From NCBI RefSeq assembly GCF_009765835.1, contig NZ_LMUS01000006.1, forward strand, positions 1,260,438-1,324,437: a stretch of 64,000 bases of DNA. The letters run 5' to 3'. The DNA comes from Granulicella sp. L56 (GTDB taxonomy: Bacteria; Acidobacteriota; Terriglobia; Terriglobales; Acidobacteriaceae). The notes under the pieces were generated by a model. It made no database searches and was not told where the DNA came from. It worked only from the letters and a program-made list of their open reading frames with translations. The first letter of the stretch is position 1. The number at the start of each line of letters is the position of its first letter. Both the position numbers and the translations under genes were made by a program. This document shows positions 52,864 to 62,548 of this stretch, piece after piece.

Positions 52864-54225
52864 CTAGTTAGGCGTGGTGACAGTCAGATAGCGGCTGGCG
52901 AAGGTGATGAACGTTGGCCAGTTGGGAGCGGGCGTATGGCCGCCGGCATGTTGGCGGAAGGCAAGATCGCCATCGATGAGCGGTGTTTCGATGGGCGGAA
53001 ATACGGTTGTGTCGAGGCCACGTTTGCCGAGGAGATGATAAACGGGGCTGGCAGCGACGGCAGCCATGAACATCCCTTTGGAGTCGGCCCAGCCATCGCC
53101 ATTGGTGGCTCCGCCGCCGATGAAGAGGGGACGTGGAGCGGAAAGGGCGATGAGTTCGTGAGAGTCAATCGGAAGATCGCTCCACTGGAGAGGGCCAGCG
53201 TACTTGAGGAAGTTGCCAGCCATCCAGTGATACTCGTTGGTGGCGGCGACGTTTTCGACGACCTCGCCCCAGTTGCGGCGATTGAGTTTGGCTCCGCCTT
53301 CACCGGAGGAGCTGATGTAGCCGGTGGCGAATCGTTGATCGTAGGCCATGGTGACGAGAGCGCCCTTGCCCCAGCGGGAGTGGCCTTCGATGCCGACTTG
53401 TTTGGCGTTGACAGACTTGTCGGTCTCGAAATGATCAAGAGCGCGGCTTGCACCCCAGGCCCACGCGCGGAGAGCTCCCCAGTCATCCAGCTTACGAGGC
53501 TGCCCTTTGTTGCAGAGGCCGATGATGCCTTCAGTGAGGCCGGCGCCGTTGTCGGCCTGAATGCTGGCCGTGCTCAGAATGGCGTAACCCCAGCCCTTCG
53601 CGAGCACCTGCTGTTGCCAGGTAGGTGCGACGGTGACAGCTAATGGGCCACGGGCCGGTTTAGCGGGGATCGTGGAAGTAAGTTCCATGATGATGGGGAT
53701 GGGATCTTTTGCATTGGCCGGGATAGTGAGTTCGAGCTTGATGTCCACGTCGATGAGTGGGTAGGAGGAGTTATCGACGTGACCCGTGAGGCTCTTAGTA
53801 ATGACGCCAGCGTCACCTACAGTAGCGCGATCGGTGGAGGTGACGGTCCAGGTGACGCGAGGTGTGTTGGACGGTACGCGACCGTAAATTTCGCGGTCGA
53901 AGAGTTCGACGATCTGCGGACGGCGTTTGGTCCACCACGTTTTAGCGTTGGTGACTCGCTTGCCGTTAGCGAGCACAAGCGGATCGGGAAGTTGAGGATA
54001 GGGATTGGCTTTGGACTCGTCGTAGTTGGCGGCGAAGGGAGAAGCAGGGTTGCCCTCGCGGCCGTGGCGAATCGTTCTCATGCCGAGCAGATCCATGATG
54101 CGCTGATGATCCTGTTCGGCGGTGAGGTGGACGACGGGCACATAAGTTGATGATGCGTGCTGCTGGCCGAGGAAAGAGATCGGCATTAAGAGGAGAGAGA
54201 AGAGGGCGGTGATCTTGAAGTTCAT
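52864..54225 (-). CDS. CE15 glucuronoyl methylesterase-like protein
   Basis: The product has 453 residues from the ATG at 54225, which starts a signal peptide (MNFKITALFSLLLMPISFLG). CE15 esterases cut ester links between lignin alcohols and glucuronoxylan. The alpha/beta-hydrolase nucleophile is Ser283 in GIEGHSRWGKGALV; further motifs are SSSGEGGAKLNRRNWGE with the conserved Glu, NEYHWMAGNFLKYAG, and the catalytic His region LAFRQHAGGHT. The N-terminal DREIYGRVP is also typical. It may share a transcript with the GH3 gene 145 bases upstream. Confidence 0.9.
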   Translation of the reverse strand: MNFKITALFSLLLMPISFLGQQHASSTYVPVVHLTAEQDHQRIMDLLGMRTIRHGREGNPASPFAANYDESKANPYPQLPDPLVLANGKRVTNAKTWWTKRRPQIVELFDREIYGRVPSNTPRVTWTVTSTDRATVGDAGVITKSLTGHVDNSSYPLIDVDIKLELTIPANAKDPIPIIMELTSTIPAKPARGPLAVTVAPTWQQQVLAKGWGYAILSTASIQADNGAGLTEGIIGLCNKGQPRKLDDWGALRAWAWGASRALDHFETDKSVNAKQVGIEGHSRWGKGALVTMAYDQRFATGYISSSGEGGAKLNRRNWGEVVENVAATNEYHWMAGNFLKYAGPLQWSDLPIDSHELIALSAPRPLFIGGGATNGDGWADSKGMFMAAVAASPVYHLLGKRGLDTTVFPPIETPLIDGDLAFRQHAGGHTPAPNWPTFITFASRYLTVTTPN

Positions 54226-54369
54226 AAGCCTCGCACGAGGGATTGGATGTAGTAAAAATGCTGGAGAGCTCGGCACCGTCCGTCGTCCCGGGTTCGATAG
54301 GCCGCTAGTGAGCAATAAGTCTGAACTTCTGGCCTTCGTACTGCTGGACCACATATCTATCTCATCTCT

Positions 54370-57300
54370 TCATAATCGTGTCTTCACAATTATTACCGAA
54401 GTAGAGAGCGGTAGGTATTTGGTTGCGTCTGCTTCGCCGACAAAGATGGTACGGCGTCCCCGATTCGTTATCCATCGCTGGCCAGTCTCACTCCAATACT
54501 GGAAAGACCGTGCATCGAGGACGATGGTCATGTGCTTCACCTGTCCGGGCTCCAGGTAGACACGATCGAATCCTCTCAGCGACCGCACAGCCTGCTGTAC
54601 TCCGGACACCGCCGGACCCGGTCCCACATAAACCTGCGGGACGGCTGCCCCAGCCACTGAGCCAGTATTTGTTAGGTCAAAATTTACTGTGAGACTGCCA
54701 TCTTTATTGGGCCTTAATTTCAAAGCTGAGAACTTGAAGCTGGTATATGACAGGCCAAATCCAAACGGAAACTGTACTGGCAAGTCAAGCGCGTCATAAT
54801 ATCGGTAGCCTGAGTAAATTCCCTGCGTTTCTTTTGAAGGACCTTCGCCAATTCCCTTCAGGCGCTCTGGATGGAGTCCTGGAGTGTCCCCTGGATAAAG
54901 CGCCGTCGGTTGGTTATACCCATAGATAGTGTCGGTATTCTCTTTTGGCCAGGTCATCGTAGTGTGACCGCTCGGATTGGCCAATCCGAGCAGAAGGCGC
55001 GCGGTAGCAGTACCACCCTCTTGACCGGTCTGCCACATATTTAAGACCGCCTTGACATTTACATCGTTAATCCACTCTTTGACGATGAATGGCGTTCCAG
55101 TATTGATAACAACCACCGTGTTAGGGTTCTTTGCTGCCACAGCTTTGATAAGTTTTATTTGAACGGGATTTAGTGAAGAGAGCTTCTCCGTGTTGGGCAC
55201 CGTATTGCGGCTCTGGTCATCAACGAATACTAAAGCCAGCGCCTTGCCTTCTGCGGCAGCAGCAGCATCAGCAATGTCGCCATTGGTGCGAGAGTAGGCA
55301 AACCGAAAGCTCAACTCGGAGTTAGAAGCCAGCCCTGTTGAATCCAAAGTGAGGGTCACCTTATGCCATCCTACTGAAGGACTTTCGTCACATCGAACGA
55401 TTGGTTCTTCTGATCTCGGCCTTTCGGTCAGCGAATTGGCACACTGGCGATTTCTCAGGCCGCCTTCGATGTATCCAGAGTTCGTCGGCGAAACCACAAC
55501 CGACATATTGCCATACCACTGACCTTGGTAGAACGAGGCTGCATCGACCAAAGTCTTTCTGCTACTGTCCAGGGTAAAGCTGATTTTTCCGTCTGGAATA
55601 GCATCACTGTGTTGAATTCGGAAAGTGTATGTGTCCACTGTTGGAACATAGATCCAACCGTCCCAGCGGTATATCTTTCCCCCTGCCAAGCGACCGCCAG
55701 ATGACACCGACGAGTAGTCGACCTGCTTGTCGATTCGATCGTTGGCAACGGTTTCAATACTGGTGCCCGACGAGCGTTGTAGACCACTTTCAGCAGTGCA
55801 GGTGTTTCCCCTTACAACTGCCGGCGTGGCGCCACTGGAAGGCAAGCTACTGAGAACCAAGCATGAAACCGGCTGGCCAGTCGGTGAATTTGCAGGCGTA
55901 TAGGTAAATGCGGACGGCATGCCTCCCAGGGATTTTAGCTGCTGCAGCGGATTGATCGCATTACGATCTGCGAACCCAGGTGCGCCTTCGTTATTTGGAT
56001 TCGCGACCAGGTATTCGGCGCCCGCGCCGCTGACTGCGATTCCAGCTTTTAGATCAGCGATTGTAATCGGCAGAGTGTGGTTTTCGTTCTTGAGGAGCAC
56101 ACCTCCTTCTTCGGCTGCTTTCTCGGAGATTGCTGCGTCTCCATCTTTGGTTCCAAGTTCAGGTAGTCCACTTGTTCTGCCATCGGAGAGAGGTGCAAGC
56201 CCGCTGCGATCTCCTCCTATTCCACCTGGGTTCCTACAATTTGAACTTGCATTGTCGCAACCGATAAATCCAAATCGCTCTTCTTGATAAAGGACACGTG
56301 CAAGGGCCTGGTTGAAGACGGAAAGCGGAATAGTCCCATTCGCCACGGCCTGAGCCAATCCGCAGCCGGTCGCAGGACAATCAGGCCCAGGTATTCCCGA
56401 TATGTGGACAGCGCCGGTCTCGTTGCAAGGGATCATCTTGCCTACAGCATCGGCGCACGTGCTGCTTGTCGCATCAATTCCAAGATCGTTGTGGCCTTTG
56501 CCGCCCACACTGCCTTCCGGATTTGTCCCGGCAAGATACGTTGCTGTCGGATCTTCTCGATCATCCCCCTGTAGAAAGCCGTGAGTGCTGTGAGCAGCTC
56601 CATAGTCAGTTGCTAGAAATGCATTCGACTTCCATAATCGACGCAGTACATAGTTCAGAATCAGGGGGTTCTCACAAGCGAAATGCGCCTCATTCAGCGG
56701 CCAGGTCTTCGTCGAGGGTCCCGGAAAAGGACTGGGCTGCGTAAGAGAGTTCTCTTCCTTCGGCAAATAGGGCGACGCGTCCCGAAACCTCTGATAAGAG
56801 CACATGATGGAAGAGGCCCCTCCTTCTTTTAGCGCAACCTCATAGGGCGTTAGAAGAATCTCATGCAGGGCCTGGTCCTGAAGATCGGTAAATTTACCGT
56901 CGGAGCCATAGTATGCTGCAAAATGTTTTACTTGCGCCATGAGACCCTGGCCCTGAATTCCATTGATCTGGGCGGCTGAGATCTCACCATTCAAAAATGG
57001 GTCTTCGCCAGGCGTATGGTGGCCACGTCCCCAATTGAGAAATACATCCGTATCCGCCTGCGGCCCGAGCAATCCTGTCACCATCAGATTGCGCCCTTCG
57101 CGACCTTCAAGCTGCCCCACGGCATTTGCAAGCTGGCGGTCAAATGAGGATGCCAGCATGAGCATGGAAGGCAATCCCGTAGCCTTACCGACGTTTGGTC
57201 CCGAGACAACATTGAGTCCAATTCCGTCAGAAAAGCACAGCGGCATGATGCGTGGAGTCGTCACCGACTCCACGACAACATTCGCCAGGTTATGACAGGT

Positions 57301-57648
57301 TGAATTCGCACCTTTAGGATGGGCATAGGTTCCCCCTTGAGTCGACAGCAGTGCGGAAGCATTCTCCAGTTCTCGTAATGTCGGGGGACTATGAGGTTCC
57401 AGTTGCTTAATCAGTTTAATGACGAGCGGCGTGTAAGGAGCTGCGGGATCTTCTGACGGAGAGTTTTTGGGTAACGGTAATACTACCGGCAACGAATATG
57501 GGATTTGAGGTCGAGCAACCGATGGACCTTGGGCAGCCACGTCATTTGTACACGCGGCAAGCAGCGTCACCACAACAATTCCAAATATCATCCGCATCCA
57601 AGTCTTTTTCTTCGACTGGATGGTCGCTGCAGAACTTCCTCGATACAT
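54370..57648 (-). CDS. GH3 beta-glucosidase/xylosidase with PA14-like insert (probable lipoprotein)
   Basis: The product has 1092 residues from the ATG at 57648, 7 bases after GGGGAG. It begins MYRGSSAATIQSKKKTWMRM with the hydrophobic VVTLLAAC, a lipobox-like end. The first GH3 domain has the nucleophile Asp348 in NAFLATDYGAAHST, plus VKHFAAYYGSDG and ALHEILLTPYEVALKEG. The second domain (GVLLKNENHTLPI) is interrupted by a PA14-like module (YRWDGWIYVPTVDTYTFRIQ). A C-terminal Fn3-like domain has PFGFGLSYTSF. The sugar specificity is not readable. Codon use is less GC-biased than in the core genes. Confidence 0.92.
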   Translation of the reverse strand: MYRGSSAATIQSKKKTWMRMIFGIVVVTLLAACTNDVAAQGPSVARPQIPYSLPVVLPLPKNSPSEDPAAPYTPLVIKLIKQLEPHSPPTLRELENASALLSTQGGTYAHPKGANSTCHNLANVVVESVTTPRIMPLCFSDGIGLNVVSGPNVGKATGLPSMLMLASSFDRQLANAVGQLEGREGRNLMVTGLLGPQADTDVFLNWGRGHHTPGEDPFLNGEISAAQINGIQGQGLMAQVKHFAAYYGSDGKFTDLQDQALHEILLTPYEVALKEGGASSIMCSYQRFRDASPYLPKEENSLTQPSPFPGPSTKTWPLNEAHFACENPLILNYVLRRLWKSNAFLATDYGAAHSTHGFLQGDDREDPTATYLAGTNPEGSVGGKGHNDLGIDATSSTCADAVGKMIPCNETGAVHISGIPGPDCPATGCGLAQAVANGTIPLSVFNQALARVLYQEERFGFIGCDNASSNCRNPGGIGGDRSGLAPLSDGRTSGLPELGTKDGDAAISEKAAEEGGVLLKNENHTLPITIADLKAGIAVSGAGAEYLVANPNNEGAPGFADRNAINPLQQLKSLGGMPSAFTYTPANSPTGQPVSCLVLSSLPSSGATPAVVRGNTCTAESGLQRSSGTSIETVANDRIDKQVDYSSVSSGGRLAGGKIYRWDGWIYVPTVDTYTFRIQHSDAIPDGKISFTLDSSRKTLVDAASFYQGQWYGNMSVVVSPTNSGYIEGGLRNRQCANSLTERPRSEEPIVRCDESPSVGWHKVTLTLDSTGLASNSELSFRFAYSRTNGDIADAAAAAEGKALALVFVDDQSRNTVPNTEKLSSLNPVQIKLIKAVAAKNPNTVVVINTGTPFIVKEWINDVNVKAVLNMWQTGQEGGTATARLLLGLANPSGHTTMTWPKENTDTIYGYNQPTALYPGDTPGLHPERLKGIGEGPSKETQGIYSGYRYYDALDLPVQFPFGFGLSYTSFKFSALKLRPNKDGSLTVNFDLTNTGSVAGAAVPQVYVGPGPAVSGVQQAVRSLRGFDRVYLEPGQVKHMTIVLDARSFQYWSETGQRWITNRGRRTIFVGEADATKYLPLSTSVIIVKTRL

Positions 57649-57870
57649 ACATTCTCCCCACGGTTGATACACTTTTGTCTTAATAGACAATCTAGCTTTG
57701 TTCGGAATAAGTTCAAGGCTCATCGCCTCTTTTCTCTCAGCTTTACTAGTAACCAGCTATCACCTTTATTTTGTATATGATGCAAGAAAATATAACCTAA
57801 ACGAGCTGCTCACTCATCCCCTAGAGCTTCCCCCAAAATTCGTAGTTGAAATTAAACACTCGCTAACTGT

Positions 57871-60096
57871 ATGCTGGCTCGCGTGACGTTAATGCTACAA
57901 AGTACTAAAACGCAATCCAGGATGACCTTTGGGCTTTTCGAAGTTGACCTGAAAGCTGGTGAGCTTTGGAAGGCAGGCTATCGTGTCAAATTGCAGGGCT
58001 TACCTTTCAAAGTCCTCTCTGTCCTGCTTGAGAATGCGGGTGAGGTTGTCACTCGAGAGGAACTCCAGAATTCTATTTGGGGACCTGATGTAATTGTTGA
58101 TTTCGAGCATTCGCTCTCCAACGCTATCAAGAAACTGCGAGAGGCCCTGGGAGACTCCGCTGATAATCCCCGCTTCATTGAGACCCTGTCGCGTCGAGGA
58201 TTTCGTTTTATCGCTCCGGTGGGTTTCGCCGAGACGCGGCCTCAAAGTGCTTCTAACTCGACCATCGAGATTGCGGTTATTCCTGTCGCCGAAAATCAAT
58301 CGAGCGCGAGTGCAGCGGCCCTTCAGCCCGAAAACTCTCCGAGCGCTCGAAGTTGGCGTAGGTATATAGTACCGATACTTTCTTTCGGGTTAGGAAGTCT
58401 GCTCGTTGGAGCCGCAATTCAAAGCTGGAACGCGCGCCAGCCCCATGAGACGCTGTATCACATATCCCAAATCACGCAGGATGGCACGATCTATTCTCCG
58501 ATGGATACTTTACTTGGGACGCTGTCGGCCTTTGTGACGGATGGAACTCATCTGTTTACGCCTTCCAACGAAAATGGGGGAGTTGTGCTGTCGCAGATCT
58601 CAATGGCGACGGGCGAGAGACAGGTCCTCCCGCTTCCGAGCGAGCTCGGGGTTCCAGAGATTGAGGACATTTCCCCAGATGGCACCAAGCTGCTTGTGCG
58701 AAGTAATCTGGCGGCAGCGTCTTTACAGCCGCTGTGGATCGTTCCTATCGATGGCGGCTCAGCTTCCAGAGTTTCAGACGTTCTAGCCCAAGATGCAACC
58801 TGGATGCCGGACGGAAAGAATATTTTATACACTTCCGGGAACCAGCTTGCCGTAGTTTCTCTAGAGAATGGAAGATCGACAGCCTTCGCGACTGTAGCAG
58901 GCCGCGCCTTCTGGCCGCGTTGGTCTCCGGATGGGAAATTGCTCCGATTTACTATTATCGACACCGTAAATCACACTTCCTCGCTCTGGGAAATCTCCGG
59001 AGATGGACGCGTTGCGCGTCCATTATTGAAAAACTGGAGCGTATCTCCGCATGAGTGTTGTGGAGTCTGGACTGCCGATGGGAAACTTTTTGTCTTTGAG
59101 GCGACCAGAGACGGCCATGCAGATCTCTGGAAAGTGAACGCGCCCCTTGATTCGAGTCCGGTTCGAGTCACGAATGGACCTCTTAATTACAAAGCTCCGG
59201 CACCCGGTCGCAATGGGGAACAAATCTTCTTTATAGGGAAAGACGTGCAATCGAGATTGGACCGGTATGATTCGGAACGAAAGGAGTATGTTCCACTCCA
59301 AGGGTTTCTCGCCAATGCCTCCCATGTAAGGTTTTCGCGCGACGGCCAATGGGTCGCGTGGGTGGACTCAAATAGTCGCTTGTGGAGAGCGCGAATCAAT
59401 GGAACGGACAAGCTTCTGCTTACTCCAGCTTCAATGGAGGTTTTTATGGCGGCATGGTCACCAGACGGTACGCAACTCGCTGTGATGTCTCGTGGTGCAG
59501 GGCAACCCTGGCAAATCTACACAGTCAATGCGGATGGCGGCAACCCGGAACGCCTGTTGCAGAAGAACCAGAACCTTGGAGACCCTTCCTTCTCCCCGGA
59601 TGGAAAATATATCGTCTTCGGAATGGTTCCTGAATTGATGGAGCAGGCGAATGTTACCAGTTCGCTTGAAATAATAGAACTATCAACACATCGCATCACA
59701 GAGGTACCTCACTCTGAAGGTCTATTCAGTCCAAGATGGTCTCCTGACGGTCGTTTCATCGCAGCGGTGGCGTGGGATCAGACGAAAGTAACGCTATATG
59801 ACACGCAATCGCAAATTTGGAAGACCCTTGCGATAACCTCAGCTGCCAATCCGGTCTGGTCAAGGGACAGCAAAGCGCTTTACATTCATGCTTATTTGGA
59901 GGAGGAGACAAAGCCGATCTATCGAGTGAGCGTTCCGTCCGGACAAATGACGAAGATCGCCAGTCTCAGCAACTTCCCCGTCGGCAGTAATATTACTAAC
60001 GTTGAATTTTCTGGAATCACGCCTGACGACGCTCCTCTTGTGCATACTGAAATTTCAAGCGGCAATCTATACACCCTGGATTTCAAGTCGAGATAA
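57871..60096 (+). CDS. CadC-type winged-helix regulator fused to TolB-like propeller
   Basis: The product has 741 residues. Residues 15-115 form an OmpR/CadC winged helix (FEVDLKAGELWKAGYRVKLQ, LQGLPFKVLSVLLENAGEVV, DFEHSLSNAIKKLREALGDS, FIETLSRRGFRFI). A single membrane helix follows (RYIVPILSFGLGSLLVGAAI), then a periplasmic propeller of TolB/WD40-like repeats with recurring WSPDGxxLxF units (ATWMPDGKNILYT, PRWSPDGRFIAAV). Such one-component regulators sense outside signals and bind DNA from the membrane. It is divergent from GH3, which may be its target. An alternative start is the ATG at 57892. Confidence 0.88.
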   Translation: MLARVTLMLQSTKTQSRMTFGLFEVDLKAGELWKAGYRVKLQGLPFKVLSVLLENAGEVVTREELQNSIWGPDVIVDFEHSLSNAIKKLREALGDSADNPRFIETLSRRGFRFIAPVGFAETRPQSASNSTIEIAVIPVAENQSSASAAALQPENSPSARSWRRYIVPILSFGLGSLLVGAAIQSWNARQPHETLYHISQITQDGTIYSPMDTLLGTLSAFVTDGTHLFTPSNENGGVVLSQISMATGERQVLPLPSELGVPEIEDISPDGTKLLVRSNLAAASLQPLWIVPIDGGSASRVSDVLAQDATWMPDGKNILYTSGNQLAVVSLENGRSTAFATVAGRAFWPRWSPDGKLLRFTIIDTVNHTSSLWEISGDGRVARPLLKNWSVSPHECCGVWTADGKLFVFEATRDGHADLWKVNAPLDSSPVRVTNGPLNYKAPAPGRNGEQIFFIGKDVQSRLDRYDSERKEYVPLQGFLANASHVRFSRDGQWVAWVDSNSRLWRARINGTDKLLLTPASMEVFMAAWSPDGTQLAVMSRGAGQPWQIYTVNADGGNPERLLQKNQNLGDPSFSPDGKYIVFGMVPELMEQANVTSSLEIIELSTHRITEVPHSEGLFSPRWSPDGRFIAAVAWDQTKVTLYDTQSQIWKTLAITSAANPVWSRDSKALYIHAYLEEETKPIYRVSVPSGQMTKIASLSNFPVGSNITNVEFSGITPDDAPLVHTEISSGNLYTLDFKSR

Positions 60097-60859
60097 GCTT
60101 ATTATTTTTTTGGGGAATTACATCCGACCCCACACCTTGCCGAGCTAGCCGGCCTTCAATATCTCACCGTCTTCAAGTACCCTGCAAAAGTCGCGCAGGA
60201 TGGGTCTTGGTGCCTTATGCTCTGCAGCATTTGCATCAGGTGAGCCAGCGTACATAGTAGGGTTGATCTTTTGCCATCCAATTTTGTTCAATTTAGAGTT
60301 TTATCTCAACTAAAATAACGGACAAATACGTATTCGATAACATTTTAGTACGATGTTCGAACATTTTGGTCCTGGTATCCGACAGCGAATTTTTCGATTC
60401 AAATCCAGCGATGCGCTTTTTAAATCTCAACCCCCGCCAAAGCATGCCGCCGCAGATTATCGGCTCCTATATCTTCCACAAGGCAAAGAGGATATGCGGT
60501 CATGAATAAGTTTGGAAGAAGTGGGGAGCAGACCCTTGTAGTTATTCCATATAAAGTCAGATTTTCAATTCATACGAACATGCGCACCGGAAACGAGATA
60601 ACTGAGACGTTACGAAAGGGGCAGACCTTCGCGAATCCGCCCGGCCTTTGAGACGACAGACATTGCTGCTACCGGAGTGGTTCGGGCAGAGTTCAATATC
60701 CTCAAGAGACCAGACGTTAGACAAAGTTGCCTCATTTAGCTTTTACCCGACCCGAAAAACTAAACCGAAACAGGAATGAAGGATGTGCCGGTTGCCCCGA
60801 CCATTTGCAAACTTAGCTCAAGACAAGGGTAGCGTCATATCGTGATGTGGAAAGGAACC
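60097..60859. other. 763-base intergenic region, nothing recognised
   Basis: Lower GC than the flanking genes. I see no convincing gene, tRNA or clear hairpin. It presumably holds the promoter for the GH28 gene, and may carry sequence debris of older insertions. Confidence 0.5.
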
Positions 60860-62506
60860 ATGGATACACGCCGTCGGAATTTGCTCAAATTATCGCCGCT
60901 CGCTATAGCGGCTGCCGCGACCACCGTTGGACGCACCGCGCTCGCTGAATCTCCCGCAGTTGCAGCAGCCGAGGGGATGTTCAACGTGCGCACATACGGG
61001 GCGACCGGCGATGGTAAGACCGTCGACACACCGGCCGTTAACCGCGCTATCGAAGCTGCCGCCGCAAAAGGCGGCGGTATGGTCCTCTTCCCTGCTGGAA
61101 CTTACGTTTGCTTCACTATCCACCTGCGCAGCAACGTGGATCTGTGCCTTTCACAGGGCTGCACGATCCTGGCCGCTGACTCGCCCAAACCCCACGAGAC
61201 CACCGGCTACCAGGGCGGCACCTACGATCCCGCCGGCCCCGCCCAGCCCTGGGAGGCATACCAGGACTATGGCCACAACCACTGGCCCAACTCCCTCTTC
61301 TACGGCGAGAACATCCACGACTTCTCCATCACCGGCCCCGGCCTCATCCACGGCAAGGGTCTCTCCCACGGCACCGCCACCTCGCGCCCCGGCTACACCG
61401 ACTTCGTCGCCGAGCAGCCCGGCGTAGGTGACAAAGCCATTGCGCTGAAGAATTGCCACAATGTCCTGCTCCGCGACTTCTCCGTCCTCCACGGCGGCCA
61501 CTTTGCCCTGCTCGCCACCGGCGTCGACACCCTCACCCTCGACAACCTGCTCATCGATACCGAGCGCGACGGCTTCGACATCGACTGCTGCCATAACGTC
61601 CGCGTTTCGAACTGCACCGTCAACTCGCCCAACGACGACGGCATCTGCCCGAAATCCAGCTATGCCCTCGGCTACGCCCGCACCACAGAAAACGTCACTA
61701 TCGCCAACTGCTTCGTCACCGGAGCCTACGTCCTCGGTAGCCTCATCGACGGCACCTGGAAGAAATCCGCCCGCGGCCGCGGCAACGGCCGCATCAAGTG
61801 CGGTACGGAGTCGAACGGCGGCTTCCGCAACATCGCCATCTCCAACTGCGTCCTCGAAGGCTCGGAAGGCATCGCCATCGAGACCGCCGACGGCGCTCTG
61901 GTTGAAGACATCGCCATCTCCAACATCACCCTGCGCGATACGGGCGACGCACCCATCTTCCTCCGCCTAAACCGCCGCAATCGTGGGCCGGCCGAAACGA
62001 TGCGTCCCGGTGCTCTGCGCCGCGTTCTCATCTCGAACCTCGTCAGCTATAATTCATCCTCCATCGCCGCGCCCATCCTTTCCGGCATCCCCAACAACCT
62101 CATCGAAGACGTCAAGATCAACAACTGCTACTTCGCCAACACCGGTCTGCCCACCACCCTCGGCTCTGGCGCAAACGTCAAGCCCTTCCCCGATTGGCAC
62201 ACCATCCAGGTTCCCGAGATTGAAGAGGCCTATCCAGATCCCCGCCGCTTCGGCCCCACCCCCTCCAAGGGCCTCTTCATCCGCCACCTCAAGAACCTCG
62301 AACTCTCCCACGTAGAGTTCGCCTCTTCCGCACCCGACCCGCGCCCCGCTCTCTGGCTCGAAGATGTCCACCGAGCCGACTTCTTTGCCGTCACCGCCCC
62401 ACCGCAACCCAACTTCGTCCTGCGCAACGTCACTGATCTGCGGATTCTCTGGTCGCGCGCCGCTAAAGATACGACCATCGAGCAAGCTGCAACTCAAACC
62501 GTTTAA
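60860..62506 (+). CDS. Secreted GH28 polygalacturonase-family enzyme (Tat signal)
   Basis: The product has 548 residues from the ATG at 60860, preceded by AAAGGA. The N terminus carries a twin-arginine signal (MDTRRRNLLKLSPLAIAAAA). The mature part is a right-handed beta-helix opening FNVRTYGATGDGKTVDTPAV. It has the GH28 catalytic cluster CTVNSPNDDGICPKSS (Asp pair), IKCGTESNGGFRN and repeating xxVxIxNCxxxN turns. It cleaves galacturonan or rhamnogalacturonan. Codon use is strongly C-ending, like the core genes and unlike GH3. The ATG at 60842 is a less likely start. Confidence 0.92.
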   Translation: MDTRRRNLLKLSPLAIAAAATTVGRTALAESPAVAAAEGMFNVRTYGATGDGKTVDTPAVNRAIEAAAAKGGGMVLFPAGTYVCFTIHLRSNVDLCLSQGCTILAADSPKPHETTGYQGGTYDPAGPAQPWEAYQDYGHNHWPNSLFYGENIHDFSITGPGLIHGKGLSHGTATSRPGYTDFVAEQPGVGDKAIALKNCHNVLLRDFSVLHGGHFALLATGVDTLTLDNLLIDTERDGFDIDCCHNVRVSNCTVNSPNDDGICPKSSYALGYARTTENVTIANCFVTGAYVLGSLIDGTWKKSARGRGNGRIKCGTESNGGFRNIAISNCVLEGSEGIAIETADGALVEDIAISNITLRDTGDAPIFLRLNRRNRGPAETMRPGALRRVLISNLVSYNSSSIAAPILSGIPNNLIEDVKINNCYFANTGLPTTLGSGANVKPFPDWHTIQVPEIEEAYPDPRRFGPTPSKGLFIRHLKNLELSHVEFASSAPDPRPALWLEDVHRADFFAVTAPPQPNFVLRNVTDLRILWSRAAKDTTIEQAATQTV

Positions 62507-62548
62507 CGTTTAAGCAGAGGCTATGCAATGAAGATCGAAAGAGGAATC